DNA from: Symsagittifera roscoffensis
Taxonomy: Eukaryota; Xenacoelomorpha; Acoela; Convolutidae
Direction of reading: 5' to 3'
Assembly (NCBI RefSeq): GCF_963678635.1
Contig: NC_087071.1
Location: 38,589,858-38,653,857 of the forward strand
DNA: 64,000 nt
The notes under the pieces: model-generated
What the model was told of the DNA's origin: nothing
What the model saw: the letters and a program-made list of their open reading frames with translations, nothing else
The model's database searches: none
Shown here: positions 62,250 to 64,000 of the stretch, one piece after another
Layout of the letters: each line of letters begins with the position of its first letter
Position numbering within the stretch: the stretch's first letter is position 1
Translations under genes and position numbers: made by a program

Positions 62250-64000
62250 ATTGCTTCTCTCAATCTTTGCCCTATGAAAGATAGATTGTTTTTCCACATG
62301 TAAATCTAGAATGGCTACAATTGGTCGGAAACATGAACACAATTGGTCGGAAACGTGAACACAATCGGTCGAAAATGGAGGAATTTGAAAACTAAATAAC
62401 ACCGATGCAGTAGACTTCAAACAAATAAATCAGCAGGATAACTAACATTTATTAATAACATTTGAATGTAAACAACTTAATAAACAATAATAAAAAAAAC
62501 ATATTTTTAATATAAACAATTTACGCCATCAAATTTATGATATTGAAGCTTTATACGATTTTTTCTACTTTAAACACAATATCAAAATAGCACTTCGCGA
62601 ACGAGTAAGATATATCGCTAAAGCGGTGCTTCAAGGTCGGGTTATCTTCGATCTCAAAAGTTTACTGCCTTTTGTAAAGATCTCTAGGAATTCCGTGGAT
62701 TACGCGCAACAAATAAGTGCTTGGTGATGCAGAAGTTCAAAAAATTTTGTGTTTTTTTGTTTGGAGAGTTTGGTGTTTTGTCACGCTCGCAAAAAATTAT
62801 ACGTTCTAACTTATCACTATATGCGTTGATAACATGAATTCAATTTGTTTCCGATGCCAAAATGACTTGTGTCGTTCCCCACTGCTTATCTCAACACTCT
62901 GTACGTTCACCTTTCTTAGAGGCTGATTGAGCCAATCTTAAAACTTCTTCTCCGAAACTTAAATTATTCTAACGAAGGGCACATTCAGCCAGCGAAGCGA
63001 TCTTCGCTTTCATTTTGTTTAAATATTATACTCAATTAAACTTTTTCAATCCAATTTTTTTTCACCGGACATCGTGAGTCCTCGTTCTGCTTCTGCTCTT
63101 CCGCAAGGCAGTGCCGATGAATGATTCCAGATTCATAACCAAATTTGGTTTTTTGACCTAAATTTACTATAGTTCGAGACCAATGACAAGTGCATTGATG
63201 CAACTGTGTTTTAACATCGTTTGATAGCTGTTCGTTATTTGCTTTTGCAGTACATTTTACTGTTTTTGATTTTTTGACTAACAATTTCTTAATGATGTGC
63301 GACTAGTGTGCAAGTTTGCTTTTCCAGTCTGCGTATAATAAGTTGTTTTGCTGAAACCAGCAGCAATTTTTTTTTAAATTGCTTTGTTATAATAAAGCTT
63401 ATTTTTATGACAGAATTTTAAAACTCATCTGACCTCTTACTTTTGTCAATGGCTTGATGGTTTCTCTTGATAGTTTTCAACAGAGATCTTTTGCCTATTC
63501 CGATCGTTAAACAGCTGTTTGGCTGTTACTTAACGGTTTGTTCTTGATGATATTGTATTATGATCATTCACATGGTAACAAAAAACTAAATGATAACGTT
63601 ATTAACGCGGCAGAATGAAATATTTTAAGTGTTGCATATTTTAACGGAAAGTGTGGGAGCCAGTAACGAGGACAAAAAATCGAATCGAAGTGTGTTGAAT
63701 CTAATCTTCCTCATCTAAATCTGGAATGGCTTCAATTGGTCGGAAAAGGAAACAGTCTTTTTGAAGAAAAGTCAGGATAAAATTGAACATTAAATAACAC
63801 CGATGCAGTAAAATTAAAACAAATTAAACAGCAGGATTATTGACTTAAGTTATAAACATTTAAATATAAACAAGTTACGCTATCAAAATCATGATATTGA
63901 AGCTTTCTAAGATTTTTTCTACATTCAACACAATATCCAAATAGCACTTCACAAACGTGTAAGATACGTCACTACTGCGATGCAATAAAGACTGGAATCC
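62250..64000. repeat. Dispersed repeat R1, copy 2 (uninterrupted, cut by window end)
   Basis: Second copy of the repeat at 38816-41820, same orientation, without the 1.3-kb insertion. It has about 100 extra bases near 62820-62920 that copy 1 lacks. Direct-repeat ends lie at 62309-62640 and from 63718 to the window end. Confidence 0.85.
63036..63284 (-). CDS. Weak 82-codon ORF inside R1
   Basis: The frame is open in both R1 copies over most of its length (in copy 1 at about 39540-39780, with a stop). It includes CHWSRTIVNLGQKTKFGYES and IIHRHCLAEEQKQNEDS. The Cys/His spacing might be part of a zinc-binding domain. No family is recognised, and it may be an eroded transposase or a chance frame. 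Confidence 0.25.
   Translation of the reverse strand: MLVKKSKTVKCTAKANNEQLSNDVKTQLHQCTCHWSRTIVNLGQKTKFGYESGIIHRHCLAEEQKQNEDSRCPVKKNWIEKV

Overview
The window looks like AT-rich genomic DNA of an invertebrate metazoan. There are no bacterial operons. Splice-like AG acceptors and AATAAA signals are present, and most of the DNA is transposons and repeats. Two runs of 200 N (38521-38720 and 59616-59815) are assembly gaps. I cannot name the species.

Left part (1-8512). It starts with the tail of a degraded polymerase-like gene (1-396). From about 1060 to 7935 there is a heavily decayed plus-strand retroelement: tandemly duplicated pieces of its pre-envelope and envelope-like genes, remnants of the two downstream ORFs, a 3' noncoding part and an LTR remnant (about 7630-7935). 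A small minus-strand terminal exon of a possible host gene lies at 8193-8348.

Central part (8513-27429). This is an 18.9-kb, very young LTR element of the Ty3/gypsy endogenous-retrovirus type, written on the minus strand. Its 410-bp LTRs differ at one base by eye, and it is flanked by a 4-bp target duplication ATAC. In transcription order it carries: 5' LTR, primer binding site, structured 1.25-kb leader, a 155-aa basic ORF, a 2740-aa single-frame Gag-Pol, two tiny membrane ORFs, a Met-less pre-envelope ORF, an 872-aa envelope-like glycoprotein, a 315-aa ORF that continues past an in-frame amber codon, a 1.6-kb 3' noncoding region, and the 3' LTR. Successive ORFs abut or overlap by a few bases, as ATGA twice and TAAATG once. 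This polycistronic layout is the most unusual feature of the window. The decayed copy at 1-8 kb is a relative in the opposite orientation.

Right part (27430-64000). This holds a five-unit tandem array (27.6-33.9 kb) of two long and three internally deleted units; a dead Tc1/mariner-type transposon (34.1-35.1 kb); a dispersed repeat present twice (38.8-41.8 and 62.2-64.0 kb), one copy interrupted by a 1.3-kb DNA element with TIRs; other degenerate repeats; an older, broken 6.5-kb Ty3/gypsy element (50416-56919) with LTRs, a 5-bp target duplication and recognisable Gag, protease, RT, RNase H and integrase pieces; a foldback element; and two fragments of unrecognised genes (57.96-58.24 kb minus; 58.88-59.89 kb plus, broken). 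Genuine host genes are few and only partly visible.
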